A stretch of DNA of 36,906 nt from a virus. Under the pieces are notes generated by a model. That model made no database searches and was not told the origin of the DNA. It worked only from the letters and a program-made list of their open reading frames with translations. Both the position numbers and the translations under genes were made by a program. Positions 7,231 through 15,420 of the stretch are shown here, piece by piece. The stretch is taken from IMG/VR virus record IMGVR_UViG_3300032236_001561, positions 1 through 36,906 of that record; one strand, written 5' to 3'. How positions within the stretch are numbered: the stretch's first letter is position 1; every line of letters begins with the position of its first letter.

Positions 7231-8871
7231 GTGACAAACGAAGAACTGATCAAACTGATCGTCATGATCAAGGGTACCGACGACGTCAAAGAGCTGAAAG
7301 ACGGGCTCGATAAACTTGAGTCCGCACTCAAGCGCACGGGCGAAGCGGCCGACGCCACGGGCGACGAAACGAAAGAGGCATTAGGCAAGGCCGCGTCCGC
7401 CGGAAAAGACCTTGGAGCAGCAGCTGCCAAGGCCATCGGAGGCGATGCGTCGGCGGCGTTTGAGCGACTGACCGACGCCGCGTCTGGTGTGGCCGTTGCC
7501 CTGGGTGCCGGGGTCGGAGTTCTGGCGGCGTTCAAGGCCCTGGAAATCGCGGCTCCAGTCCTGGGAGAAGCACTCCAGCGGGCATTCAAGCCTGAAGAGC
7601 CGAAAGCCTACGCCGATAGCGTGAAGGGCATTCAGGACAGGATCAAAGAGCTGGAAGAAAAGCCGCTCCGGCTCAGGACCGATTTTGCCGAGCTGAACTT
7701 ACTCAAGAAAAAGTTGGAAAGCCTGCAGGACGACGCCAAGAAACTCAACGCTCTTCTGGGCAAACAGTCTGAGGCTGAAAAACAATCCGGCGAGCAAGTG
7801 TCAGAAATCCTTGGCGACGTCAACGCTCGCCCGGCCGTGGAAAAATTCAGACGCGACTTTGTCACCTCGCGGGCACAAACGCAGGTCGCACTGGCGACCG
7901 ACGACAAAGGCAATATCATTCAGGACGAGATCGACAAGGCCAGGCAAGATATCGCCGTCATTCGCGCCAGCGGACAGGGTCGCCTTGAAGATATCCAGGC
8001 CATCGGCAAGCTCAACGAAAAAATCGTGGGTCTGCAAAAGAAGCTCAACGAAGCCGCAGAAGCGGCCGTGAAAGACGCGAATACAGCACTCTCGGAACTG
8101 CTCGAACGCGCTACTGATGGAGTTGGCCGGGAACAGAAGCAAGCCCAGGAGCAAATCGCGGCCGGGCTCGGCAAGCGCGGCAACCAGCGAATGGTCGAGA
8201 ACCTGCAACGCTCCACACCAGAAGGAGTCGAAGCTCAATGGATGGTTGAGAAAGACCAGCAGAAAGGCGAAGAGCTTCTCAAGGCTCGGAAGAAGCGCGA
8301 CGAAGAAGCCGAGAAGTCGGTGGAGATGGAAAAAGAAGCGGGCAAGATGAAGTCCGAGTTCCAGAAGGAACAGGAAAAGCAGGCTCGCGAAGAGGAGCGG
8401 AAAGCCCGCGAAGAGCAGCGAGAACAGGAGAAGCAAGACCGCGAACTGGAACGCGTACAGAAAGCGCAGGAACGCGAAGAGGAGAGGAAACAGCGTGAAG
8501 CCGAACGTCAGGCCAAAGAGTTGGCACGCGACCGGCCAGACCTCGCCCTGGGCGTCAAAGGGATGCTTTTCCAGGGCGGCAATTCAGACCAAGCCCAGAA
8601 CCTGGCACGTCAGGGACTGGAGAACCAGGGCGTTCCCCGCGCGACGGCGGGCGAGATGGTCGGCCAGCAAAGCAAGGAACTGGCGGATCAGTTCAACACG
8701 GCCCTGAGTGTCACCGGCGACGTCAACGCCGCCAATCTGTCAATTCAACGTGAGTTGATGCAACAGAATCAGAAACTCCTGGAACAGGTGCTTGACCTCC
8801 GCCGGCAGCAGCAAGAGTTACAGCAACAAATGCGGGGCTTTAATACGCCACTACAGAGAATGGGAAGCTAA
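7231..8871 (+). CDS. Tape measure protein (546 aa)
   Basis: GTG start at 7231. Almost entirely helical: an N-terminal coiled coil (VKELKDGLDKLESALKRTG), a hydrophobic Ala/Gly/Val stretch near residues 85-115, then long charged coiled coils (residues about 125-430) dominated by E, K, R and Q, and a Gln-rich C-terminus. A hydrophobic patch inside a long coiled coil, placed after the tail tube and before the hub, is typical of tape measures, which set tail length. At about 0.15 nm per residue this would give a tail near 80 nm; that is an estimate. No lytic or peptidase domain is visible. Confidence 0.75.
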   Translation: MTNEELIKLIVMIKGTDDVKELKDGLDKLESALKRTGEAADATGDETKEALGKAASAGKDLGAAAAKAIGGDASAAFERLTDAASGVAVALGAGVGVLAAFKALEIAAPVLGEALQRAFKPEEPKAYADSVKGIQDRIKELEEKPLRLRTDFAELNLLKKKLESLQDDAKKLNALLGKQSEAEKQSGEQVSEILGDVNARPAVEKFRRDFVTSRAQTQVALATDDKGNIIQDEIDKARQDIAVIRASGQGRLEDIQAIGKLNEKIVGLQKKLNEAAEAAVKDANTALSELLERATDGVGREQKQAQEQIAAGLGKRGNQRMVENLQRSTPEGVEAQWMVEKDQQKGEELLKARKKRDEEAEKSVEMEKEAGKMKSEFQKEQEKQAREEERKAREEQREQEKQDRELERVQKAQEREEERKQREAERQAKELARDRPDLALGVKGMLFQGGNSDQAQNLARQGLENQGVPRATAGEMVGQQSKELADQFNTALSVTGDVNAANLSIQRELMQQNQKLLEQVLDLRRQQQELQQQMRGFNTPLQRMGS

Positions 8872-11616
8872 ATGCCAAGCGCCACAGATCCCGCCTGGAG
8901 GTTCAAGGTCGGCGGCTCCACGTTCGCCTTGCCTCACCCGAATCTCCGCCTGACCAACTGGCTCGTCTTCAACCAGAACGGGAACAGTTCGCTCTCCTGG
9001 AGCTGGCAGGGCGGAGCATTTCCCACGCGATCCGGCGATCCATTCGTGGGCAAGACGATCACCCTGGAGATGGACACCGGAAGCGGGTTCGTGCTCGTGT
9101 TCTCTGGCGCGTGCCAGAGTATGCCCGTGGCCAAGGGCGGGTTCGGATGGCAGCGGACCTACACGGCCGACGGCCTGGCCACGCTCGCGGACTATGTCCC
9201 GATCACAAACAGCAACACCAACGCCGATCGGTTCGTCTTCAACGCCGACCCTGACGACACGATCAACTACAACGCGGCCCGGGCCGGAAGGACCGTCGGT
9301 CAGATCCTGCTGGCCGTGTTGACCGATGCGACCATGGCGACGCAGCTCGGGGCCCTGGGCGTCGGTGGCTACACCAGCTCGGGGACGGGCGGCTCGGCCC
9401 ACGCCACCGTCTCGACTGGTTCGGTGACGGCCATCGCCGTCGATACGGGCGGCGACGGCTACACGGCAGCCCCGACCGTGTACCTCTCCGGCGGCGGCGG
9501 TTCTGGAGCGACGGCCACAGCCACCGTCAGCGGCGGAGCCATCACCGGAATCTCGGTCACGGCCGGCGGCACTGGGTACACCTCAGCCCCTACGGTCTGG
9601 ATTGCTCCCTTACCCTTGGCCACGATCAGAGACCTTGCCAGCTTCACGGTGATCCCGCCTTTCCAGGTCGACGTCTCGGGCGAGCATAGCTTGACGGTAT
9701 TACAGCAGACGCTCAAGCAGATCGAGCCGAACGCCTGGCTCCAGGTCCAGGCCGACGGGACGATCCGCGTCTGGGATCTACGACAGTTCGGCTCGGGTAA
9801 TTCACCTTATCCTGGCGCTACGACAGTTCAGATGGACCCGGATTCGACCGGGGCCAACCCCGACCTAGTCGACGTCGGCGGGCTCCAGTGGACGCTCGAC
9901 ACCCGAGGTCAGGCCAGCCGGATCGTGGTCAGGGGCGAAGACTACTCCGAGATGAGGTTGTATCAGACGTCCGACGGTTCGCTCATGGAGTTCTTCGGCC
10001 ATGACGGGCTCAGCAACAGCCAGGCGAAAACAGCCTGGAAGCCGACCGACTGGAACGGCTCCAGCCTGAACGCCGGCCAGGCCACGGCAACCTGTACGCT
10101 CAGCTCTGGGGCCGTGGGGACGATCACCCTGGGTTACGGCGGGTACGGATACTCGAGCGCCCCGACGGTGATCTTCACTCCCACGGCGGCGGGATCCGGG
10201 GCCACGGGTCACACCTCGATCAGCGGCGGAGCGGTCTCGGCCGTCACGCTCGACTCAGGCGGCTCTGGCTATACCTCCGGGGCAACGGTCAGCATCGTGG
10301 GCGGAGGCGGCACAGGGGCCACGGCAACGGCCACCGTCAGCGGAGGCGTAGTCACAGCCCTGACGTTGACGTCCGGCGGCTCCGGGTACTACTCGGCTCC
10401 CACCCTGGTCATCACCGGAACCGGGGCCGGCTCAGGCGCAGCAGCCACGGCCACCATCAGCGGAGGCGTGGTTACCAGCATCACCAAGACGTCCTCCGGC
10501 TCCGGGTACACCACGGCCCCCAGTATCACCCTCACGGCGCCGTTCGGGGGCAACGGAGACGCGGGGACGTGCGTATGTGGAGACACCCTTCACGTCACCC
10601 TGTTCCCAGCCAGCTCGTCGAAGACCTGGCCGGCGAACTACTGGGATCAGAGCGCGACGGGGAAACAGGCGATTATCTGTCTGCACTCGGCAGTGAACAG
10701 CGGGATCACGCTCTCGGTAACGCGGAAGATTGTCGCCAATACGGCGCTTTCCGCCGGCGGCTCCTGCACGGTCACGTTCGACCGGGCCATCCCGAACACT
10801 CAGTACGACAGCTACGTGATCCGGGGGCTCAGTAACTCCGGGGCCATTACCTGGCGGCGGTACAAGCCGAGCGACCCCGTACTGGCGGCCCGGCTCAGGC
10901 CCCGGGCCTCGTTCCCCAGCCCGCTAACGAACGCCAACGGCAACTCAGCTCAGAGCACGTCCACCCCGCTCTGTGAGATCGACTGGTCCAGCTCAGGGTC
11001 GGCCCCTTACTACACGGCCACGATGGGGATCTCGGTCGACTCGGTCGACGGGTGGGTGGACGTGGAGAAGCCCGTGGTCATGGTGTACGGAACGCAGGCC
11101 TCCAGCTACAGCGACGGAGTGCCGGCCAACGTGCGGATGTTCCTCCCGACGCGCACGGACTCGCTCCAGGTTCAGGCCCCGGCCGACGTGGCGGGCGCGC
11201 CTCAGTATTCGGGCAGCCTATACTCGATCGAGGGGATCAGCCGCACGTACACCGTGACGGTCCCGCAGTGGCGTGATCCTGGCAACTCCGGCAATATCCA
11301 GGCGTATGCCCAGAGCTTGCTTGATGCGATGAGCAACACGATCATCGAGGCGACGATCCCGTTCGCCAAGCTCGACACGCGCTGGCTCACACCGGGGCAG
11401 GCAATCCAGCTCACCGGCGGCACGTATACCACCGGGTACGAGGCCGTGAAGGTCCCCGTGGTCGAGTGCCAGATCGAGTTCAGTCAACCGGGGCGCGGGT
11501 GCAGGTACCGGACGACGATCCGGGCGAGCAACCGACGCGGGGCATACACGGCAGCAATCTACGAGCGGCCATCACGCGAGCCGATGCTTTTCGGCCTTCA
11601 AGGGGGATCACAATGA
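8872..11616 (+). CDS. Tail hub/tip protein with inserted repeat modules (914 aa)
   Basis: ATG at 8872 immediately follows the tape measure stop. Residues 1-173 and 250-403 look like hub or distal tail domains ([35 protein letters not shown]), and residues about 560-914 form the C-terminal tail-tip part. Two blocks of Gly/Thr-rich repeats are inserted at residues about 174-247 (two units) and 404-557 (about four units), with the pattern GGxVTxIxxTxGGSGYTSAP. Such repeats form small beta modules in phage and cell-surface proteins. The interrupted hub sequence suggests the modules were inserted into a pre-existing hub and may protrude to bind the host. Next gene overlaps by ATGA. Confidence 0.65.
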   Translation: MPSATDPAWRFKVGGSTFALPHPNLRLTNWLVFNQNGNSSLSWSWQGGAFPTRSGDPFVGKTITLEMDTGSGFVLVFSGACQSMPVAKGGFGWQRTYTADGLATLADYVPITNSNTNADRFVFNADPDDTINYNAARAGRTVGQILLAVLTDATMATQLGALGVGGYTSSGTGGSAHATVSTGSVTAIAVDTGGDGYTAAPTVYLSGGGGSGATATATVSGGAITGISVTAGGTGYTSAPTVWIAPLPLATIRDLASFTVIPPFQVDVSGEHSLTVLQQTLKQIEPNAWLQVQADGTIRVWDLRQFGSGNSPYPGATTVQMDPDSTGANPDLVDVGGLQWTLDTRGQASRIVVRGEDYSEMRLYQTSDGSLMEFFGHDGLSNSQAKTAWKPTDWNGSSLNAGQATATCTLSSGAVGTITLGYGGYGYSSAPTVIFTPTAAGSGATGHTSISGGAVSAVTLDSGGSGYTSGATVSIVGGGGTGATATATVSGGVVTALTLTSGGSGYYSAPTLVITGTGAGSGAAATATISGGVVTSITKTSSGSGYTTAPSITLTAPFGGNGDAGTCVCGDTLHVTLFPASSSKTWPANYWDQSATGKQAIICLHSAVNSGITLSVTRKIVANTALSAGGSCTVTFDRAIPNTQYDSYVIRGLSNSGAITWRRYKPSDPVLAARLRPRASFPSPLTNANGNSAQSTSTPLCEIDWSSSGSAPYYTATMGISVDSVDGWVDVEKPVVMVYGTQASSYSDGVPANVRMFLPTRTDSLQVQAPADVAGAPQYSGSLYSIEGISRTYTVTVPQWRDPGNSGNIQAYAQSLLDAMSNTIIEATIPFAKLDTRWLTPGQAIQLTGGTYTTGYEAVKVPVVECQIEFSQPGRGCRYRTTIRASNRRGAYTAAIYERPSREPMLFGLQGGSQ
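9391..9612 (+). repeat. First block of GSGYTSAP-type repeats in the hub gene
   Basis: Encodes two units of about 37 residues ending [11 protein letters not shown] and [11 protein letters not shown] (hub residues about 174-247). The flanking hub sequence reads as continuous if the block is removed. Confidence 0.8.
10081..10542 (+). repeat. Second block of GSGYTSAP-type repeats in the hub gene
   Basis: Encodes about four units related to the first block ([39 protein letters not shown]; hub residues about 404-557). The units also share runs such as ATATVSGG at DNA level, so unequal exchange between copies is likely. Confidence 0.8.
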
Positions 11617-11750
11617 GTAGCCTCATCTCGTGGGCTCAGCGGCTCTGGATGGGCGAGTCTCGCCTTGAGCAACTCCTCCGCCGGGTCGCCGATCTGGAGG
11701 TCAGGGTCCGGGCTCTTGAGGAGTCGCTCCGGAGGCTCAGAGGCTTATGA
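11613..11750 (+). CDS. Small coiled-coil protein (45 aa)
   Basis: ATGA overlap with the hub stop, and AAGGGGG at 11600-11606. The sequence is one amphipathic helix with heptad spacing of Leu/Val ([20 protein letters not shown]). It resembles the N-terminal helix of the following fibre (QWENRLQAADRRIRDLELRG), so the two may be related by duplication or may assemble in one coiled coil at the tail tip. The stop overlaps the fibre ATG at 11747. Function unknown; a trimerisation or linker peptide is a reasonable inference. Confidence 0.7.
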   Translation: MSSLISWAQRLWMGESRLEQLLRRVADLEVRVRALEESLRRLRGL

Positions 11751-12805
11751 ACTGGTCCCAATTTGGGCAGCGGATTTCACAGTGGGAGAACCGACTCCAG
11801 GCAGCCGATCGCCGAATCAGGGACCTCGAACTCCGGGGCGTTCTCCTTGAACAAGGGGCACTCCAGGCGGAAGCGAGCTCGGGAGGGGCGGCGGCAGGAC
11901 AGCCGACCCAGCTCTTCTGGACGACCGCGACGGGTTGCTATGGCGTGATTCTTTCGTCGGAACCCGTTCTCTCGCGGCTCGCGTGGATGCAAATTTATGG
12001 ACCTTCGGGCTACGTGACAACTTACCAGGTAGCAGACAGTACACTAGACCAATACCTGACAACAGATCCCAACGGGTATGTTCAGTGGAACGCAGTGTAC
12101 CCAACGTGGACGACCCCAGGCGGTGCTCAACTCACCGTCAACAGCCGTTACAACCTCTCTAAATCTGGCTCAAACTATTACTATGACCCGTCTGGATCGT
12201 ATTACGGATGGCTGACGCAAACGCTTACCACAACGGCTACCCAGTCCGCAAACGGCTATTCTGGCGCGGCCGGCGTAAACACTGGGAGTTATTCGTATTG
12301 TTTGCCTGGAAGTAACGGCTGGTCTAAGGACACACCGCTATATCCATATTTGTGCTGGCCTAACGCTGGACCACGGCCGTGGTCTGCAAATACCCTCGCC
12401 CCTAGTAGCGGGGGAGGCAACGTCTTTTTTACAGCCTCGACCTCTTCTGGGTCGGGTTACTCAAAGACAGGGACACGCAATGGGAACACGTGGGCCTGGA
12501 ATGGCAGTTCATGGTCCGGAAATATGTCCGGGACTTACGAAGTCGCCTGGACTTTAGACTACTCGGATTATTCGACGGTGAAGGGGCTTTCTTGCGCCAT
12601 CTATCACGTATCGCTGTTCGGCGCAGATGCTCCGTGTCAGGTAGGAAGCGAACACCCTTATGGCGCAAGCCCTGCCCCCACTCTTTTGACTGTTACAAAG
12701 CTTCCGTCGGTCACGCTTTCGCCGTTCAAGGCCACCTACGATTTTACTGGCACAGCAATTCAGACCCTGACCGGTATCACCACGGTCACAATCAAGGAGC
12801 CTTGA
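11747..12805 (+). CDS. Tail fibre / receptor-binding candidate, last late gene (352 aa)
   Basis: ATG at 11747 overlaps the previous TGA. An N-terminal coiled coil (residues about 10-40) is followed by an Ala/Gly linker and a long Tyr/Ser/Thr/Gly/Trp-rich beta domain (residues about 50-352). That pattern fits a trimeric fibre with a distal receptor-binding head. Codon use from about 11990 to 12700 looks less GC-rich and more variable than the neighbouring tail genes, as expected for an exchanged host-range module. It is the last rightward gene; opposing genes begin to overlap its 3' end at 12792. Confidence 0.65.
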   Translation: MNWSQFGQRISQWENRLQAADRRIRDLELRGVLLEQGALQAEASSGGAAAGQPTQLFWTTATGCYGVILSSEPVLSRLAWMQIYGPSGYVTTYQVADSTLDQYLTTDPNGYVQWNAVYPTWTTPGGAQLTVNSRYNLSKSGSNYYYDPSGSYYGWLTQTLTTTATQSANGYSGAAGVNTGSYSYCLPGSNGWSKDTPLYPYLCWPNAGPRPWSANTLAPSSGGGNVFFTASTSSGSGYSKTGTRNGNTWAWNGSSWSGNMSGTYEVAWTLDYSDYSTVKGLSCAIYHVSLFGADAPCQVGSEHPYGASPAPTLLTVTKLPSVTLSPFKATYDFTGTAIQTLTGITTVTIKEP

Positions 12806-12920
12806 TTCCAACAAAAAAACCCGGCCCAACGAGGACCGGGTCCCGCGTCCAATACGCGAACGCGTGGGAAGCAATCACGCCAAGGATTAGAAACCAGAAC
12901 CAAAGCTCGTCGCTGGTCAT
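12792..12920 (-). CDS. Possible small membrane protein (42 aa), last gene of leftward operon
   Basis: ATG at 12918-12920 overlaps the stop of the preceding minus-strand gene (ATGA), with AGGGGG just upstream. Residues 5-23 (ELWFWFLILGVIASHAFAY) form one hydrophobic segment. Against it: a strong minus-strand terminator (12813-12841) lies inside codons 27-36 of this frame, so most transcripts would end before the stop codon. Its end also overlaps the fibre gene by 14 bp. It is either a dispensable remnant or a small protein made only from read-through transcripts. Confidence 0.35.
   Translation of the reverse strand: MTSDELWFWFLILGVIASHAFAYWTRDPVLVGPGFFVGIKAP
12813..12841 (-). terminator. Intrinsic terminator of the leftward operon
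   Basis: On the minus strand a 9-bp stem (ACCCGGTCC with GGGCCGGGT, one G-T pair) closes a 5-base loop (TCGTT) and is followed by a run of seven T. No T run follows in the plus direction, so it acts mainly on leftward transcription. Confidence 0.85.
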
Positions 12921-13123
12921 TGCTCCCCCTGGTCCCGATCAACCAGCCACTGGATCACCCCGGCCACGCTGGGCACGGGGCCGGTGAAGAGCTGCTCGCG
13001 TTCGGCAATGGTAGCCAACCGGTCGAACAGCTCAGGGCGAATGTGTACGTGACGCCCAGGCGGCTGCCGGCCCTCTGGCTTGGGGGGCCTGCCACGCTTG
13101 CGGGGGGTGGTGGGTGTGGTCAC
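12917..13123 (-). CDS. AT-hook plus RHH-like DNA-binding protein (68 aa)
   Basis: The GTG at 13121-13123 overlaps the preceding stop (GTGA); upstream in-frame sequence is shadow of the neighbouring gene and is not used. The N-terminus carries an AT-hook (RKRGRPPKPEGR, residues about 8-19). Residues about 24-62 (HVHIRPELFDRLATIAEREQ) look like a ribbon-helix-helix or similar small DNA-binding domain. It is probably a regulator expressed with the other small leftward genes. The exact family is not certain. Confidence 0.65.
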   Translation of the reverse strand: MTTPTTPRKRGRPPKPEGRQPPGRHVHIRPELFDRLATIAEREQLFTGPVPSVAGVIQWLVDRDQGEQ

Positions 13124-13350
13124 GCTTCCACCTCGTCCAGAATCCATTGCAGCCGCTCGCGGTCGGCGTCGGTAATGCGGGGGTCGGTGTCTTTCAGGAC
13201 TTCCCATTCGCTGGCGATGCCAAGACCACCAGGCCAAGTCTGATCGTCGTCTTGGATCGAAAAGCCCCAACGATTATTGTCGGGAATCTGTAGCAGTATC
13301 GTGCCCGTGTCTGTAATCACGTAGCCCGTGTGAATCTTTGTGCTGCTCAT
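13120..13350 (-). CDS. Hypothetical small leftward protein (76 aa)
   Basis: ATG at 13348-13350 with AAGGGAG upstream on the minus strand. Acidic, N-terminal strands (IHTGYVITDTGTILLQIPDN) and a C-terminal helix (DADRERLQWILDEVEA). No membrane segment. It is preceded by the leader module shared by the other small genes of this operon. Function unknown; leftward early genes in temperate phages often act on host functions or defence. Confidence 0.7.
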   Translation of the reverse strand: MSSTKIHTGYVITDTGTILLQIPDNNRWGFSIQDDDQTWPGGLGIASEWEVLKDTDPRITDADRERLQWILDEVEA

Positions 13351-13390
13351 CGTCTTGCTCCCTTGCTTGCGGTTGTGAAGGGTGCCGCGA

Positions 13391-13416
13391 AGTGCAGCCC
13401 CCGTGATGGTGGTTAG
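13391..13416 (-). repeat. 26-bp intergenic direct repeat, copy 1
   Basis: Exact 26-base match to 13974-13999. In the leftward direction it holds a stop codon followed by the same 3' flank in both places. Homologous exchange between the two copies would delete or duplicate the intervening genes. Confidence 0.85.
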
Positions 13417-13637
13417 ACTGTTGCAGCCAAAGATTCCCGCACGGATTCTAGCGAGCCAAACCGCCGTTGGTATTCCACGCTGAGCTTGAGCCCCTCATTG
13501 TAGTTTGAGTTTTTGGCATCAACCACGTAGTTGGGTTTTTGTTTGTTCACGGCATCATAATCAGCCCAAATTTCTACGCACGACCATCCGGCGGCCATCA
13601 GCATCTTTTGGGCTTGAATTGCATCTCGCTTGCTCAT
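13413..13637 (-). CDS. Hypothetical small leftward protein (74 aa)
   Basis: ATG at 13635-13637 with AAAGGAG upstream. Starts MSKRDAIQAQKMLMAAGWSC; helix first, then a Tyr/Asn-rich middle and a C-terminal helix. Soluble. The stop lies inside the 26-bp repeat that also ends the gene at 13996. Function unknown. Confidence 0.65.
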   Translation of the reverse strand: MSKRDAIQAQKMLMAAGWSCVEIWADYDAVNKQKPNYVVDAKNSNYNEGLKLSVEYQRRFGSLESVRESLAATV

Positions 13638-13671
13638 GATCTTGCTCCTTTGCGGTGGTGGTTGTGGTGGA

Positions 13672-13935
13672 TCAAAGACTCAACTCGGCAGCGTGGATGC
13701 TATCGACGTGGCAGTCGCAAATCTCGGCCAGTGCAACCTGAGTGTCCCAGTCTACTGGCGTGCCTTCAGCCGTCAGCCATTCCGCCCGTTGATCGTTGCA
13801 AGCCTGAAACGTGCCAAGCATGCAGCCTTCGGCAAGATCGACCATTTTGCCGTTGCGGACTCGAATGGCCATCACGTCGCATCCGTCGGGATGAATCTGG
13901 TACACGCCGTCGCTGATTTTGGTTGTGTTGCTCAT
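13672..13935 (-). CDS. Hypothetical small leftward protein (87 aa)
   Basis: The ATG at 13933-13935 is six bases beyond GGGAG and is preferred over the ATG at 13941, which touches the ribosome-binding site. Acidic, with several Cys (GCDVMAIRV, AEGCMLGTFQAC, EICDCH), suggesting possible metal binding, though no standard finger pattern is visible. Preceded by the shared leader. Function unknown. Confidence 0.65.
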   Translation of the reverse strand: MSNTTKISDGVYQIHPDGCDVMAIRVRNGKMVDLAEGCMLGTFQACNDQRAEWLTAEGTPVDWDTQVALAEICDCHVDSIHAAELSL

Positions 13936-13963
13936 CGTCATCTCCCTTTGCGGTGGTGGTTGT

Positions 13964-13985
13964 GGGGGCTGCGAGTGCAGCCCCC
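13964..13985. other. Perfect 9-bp hairpin between leftward genes
   Basis: GGGGGCTGC and GCAGCCCCC flank the loop GAGT. No T run follows on either strand, so it is not a standard terminator. In leftward mRNA it would protect or separate the coding units on either side. The related spacer near 13381-13405 holds a degenerate form. Confidence 0.7.
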
Positions 13986-13999
13986 GTGATGGTGGTTAG
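13974..13999 (-). repeat. 26-bp intergenic direct repeat, copy 2
   Basis: Exact match to 13391-13416; overlaps the right half of the hairpin at 13964-13985 and the TAA of the gene at 13996. Confidence 0.85.
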
Positions 14000-14235
14000 T
14001 CTAATTCAATTTCATCGAGCACCAAAAGGACTACCGGGCGAACATCAGAGGGGTCGGCGTAATAGCCTCGTTCGCGATCAGTGCGAGCAATTGCGGCCAA
14101 AGCACCACCCTGCGTCATTTCCCACTCCCGTGATTTTCGTTCGCCCACCTTTTTTGCCACTGCCGTCATTACGCATGCATGGAATTGTTCTCGGGTTAAG
14201 CTAATGAACTTGCTAGGCTTGATTGCGGCCATCAT
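13996..14235 (-). CDS. Hypothetical first leftward protein (79 aa)
   Basis: Two adjacent ATGs (14235 and 14232) follow AAGGGAG; either may be used. Basic first half (AIKPSKFISLTREQFHACVM) and acidic C-terminus (VLLVLDEIELD). Soluble. It is the first gene after the leftward promoter at 14284-14311, a place that in lambda-like phages holds early regulators such as antiterminators. No motif supports a specific role. Confidence 0.65.
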   Translation of the reverse strand: MMAAIKPSKFISLTREQFHACVMTAVAKKVGERKSREWEMTQGGALAAIARTDRERGYYADPSDVRPVVLLVLDEIELD

Positions 14236-14283
14236 CTCATCTCCCTTGCTTGCGGTTTGAGGTTTGTTGCGGCTGACAGGTAT

Positions 14284-14311
14284 ATACTAGCCGACGATTT
14301 ATATTAGTCAA
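14284..14311 (-). promoter_or_regulatory. Leftward early promoter (PL-like)
   Basis: On the minus strand TTGACT, a 16-base spacer and TAGTAT lie in an AT-rich stretch, with an A/T-rich upstream flank. The layout matches the rightward promoter at 15457-15484 (same -35 core, same spacer length, CTAG at the same place). It lies just beyond the end of the repressor gene at 14351 and about 50 bases before the first leftward gene. Confidence 0.6.
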
Positions 14312-14350
14312 GAATAATTTCTGCTTGATGTTTAGTTTTTTGCACAAGAC

Positions 14351-14710
14351 CTATTTCTTGGCCTGTTCTTGCTCGGGATTATTCGCGGAATCCGGCAACC
14401 CGAGAAGCCTGGACGCCGCCTTGGTGCCCACCAATCGCAAGAGCTGGCGGGTCAACCGCTCGTCTTCCAGCGACTCCTCGCGGGCCGGATCAATTAGCCA
14501 ATCAAGGGAGATGTCCAGGGCTTTCGCGATCATCAAGAGCCTATCAAAAGCAGGATAGGCAACCCCGCGTTCCCAGCGGCTCACCGACTGCTGTTCGGCC
14601 TCAACCTCGATGGCGAGCTCCGCCTGGCTCAGGCCCTTGCTCTTTCTGGCCTGGGCCAGCTTCTCGTTCCACGCGGGCTTTTCCAGGTACTTCAGTTTGA
14701 TTGTGAGCAT
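14351..14710 (-). CDS. XRE-family repressor 1 (119 aa)
   Basis: Start taken at the ATG at 14708-14710. A longer TTG-started frame to 14764 adds 18 residues unlike the family. Residues about 12-68 form an HTH_3 domain (EKLAQARKSKGLSQAELAIE, QQSVSRWERGVAYPAFDRLL, AKALDISLDWLI). The C-terminal 45 residues are helical and have no peptidase motif, so RecA-dependent self-cleavage is not expected. It is paralogous to the gene at 14857. With that gene it lies between two outward promoters, as cI does in lambda. Probably maintains lysogeny by binding one or both promoter regions. Confidence 0.8.
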   Translation of the reverse strand: MLTIKLKYLEKPAWNEKLAQARKSKGLSQAELAIEVEAEQQSVSRWERGVAYPAFDRLLMIAKALDISLDWLIDPAREESLEDERLTRQLLRLVGTKAASRLLGLPDSANNPEQEQAKK

Positions 14711-14856
14711 TTTTTCCACGCACCTATTGCCGTCGGGGTGGTGTTCGGTCGTATAGTGATTCAACCACTGATGAGGTAGGCGTCTTGAGCTAGAAAGCGA
14801 CTCAGGTCATGAGGGTCCAGGCACCAAAAAAGCAAGCCCCGCAAGTAAAAACGCGA

Positions 14857-15378
14857 CTACCGCTTGCCCTTCGGACGCGGTACAGGGTCCCGGTTCGAGG
14901 GCAGATCCTGGAGCTGGATTTCTGGTGGATGACCGCCATCGCCTGGGACCGGAGAGGGCTCGGGGACGAGTGGACGCCGTGGAGGGTCGGGCCGTTTGTA
15001 TTGGCGTGGCGGCTCTTCGGATAAATGCGTCGTCTCAATTGGTCGCCTATTGATCGGGACGTCGTCCAGCATGTCCAGGACGGTCCTAGCTCCCAGCGAC
15101 TTGAGCCGGCGTTCAAACAGCACGCGAGCGGCCGATTCTTCGGGATCGGGCGGGCTTGGCATCTCATCGGGCAACTGATCCGAAAAGAGCCAGGAAAGAT
15201 CCACGTCCAGTGCCTGGGCGATCTTTATGAGGGTGTCGAGCTTGGGATAAGACTTCCCGGACTCGCAACCGCTCACCGTGCCCTGGCGGACCTGCGCTAT
15301 CTCGCCAACCTCGATCTGTCCGAGCCCTCTCGACCGCCGAGCAAGAGCAAGTTTTTCACGCCATCCCATGTGCTGCAT
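14857..15378 (-). CDS. XRE-family repressor 2 (173 aa)
   Basis: ATG at 15376-15378 with GGGGA five bases upstream. An HTH_3 domain at residues about 6-65 (WREKLALARRSRGLGQIEVG, TLIKIAQALDVDLSWLF) aligns with repressor 1. A second matching region at about 85-110 (LFERRLKSLGARTVLDML) aligns with LTRQLLRLVGTKAASRLLGL of repressor 1. The final 60 residues are Pro/Arg-rich and unstructured, absent from repressor 1. No LexA/CI-like peptidase domain is visible, so release from repression probably works through another protein. Lies upstream of repressor 1 on the same strand, with a 146-base gap between their starts and stops; one transcript could carry both. Confidence 0.8.
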   Translation of the reverse strand: MQHMGWREKLALARRSRGLGQIEVGEIAQVRQGTVSGCESGKSYPKLDTLIKIAQALDVDLSWLFSDQLPDEMPSPPDPEESAARVLFERRLKSLGARTVLDMLDDVPINRRPIETTHLSEEPPRQYKRPDPPRRPLVPEPSPVPGDGGHPPEIQLQDLPSNRDPVPRPKGKR

Positions 15379-15420
15379 CGTCTTCCCCTATACGCTGTTA
15401 CGCAATATCAAAACACGTCT

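Noticed and set aside
13391-14258. CRISPR-like array in the small-gene region
   Set aside because: The repeats are only two exact copies of 26 bp with coding sequence between them, and the shared leaders belong to gene starts. No regular spacing of repeats and spacers is present.
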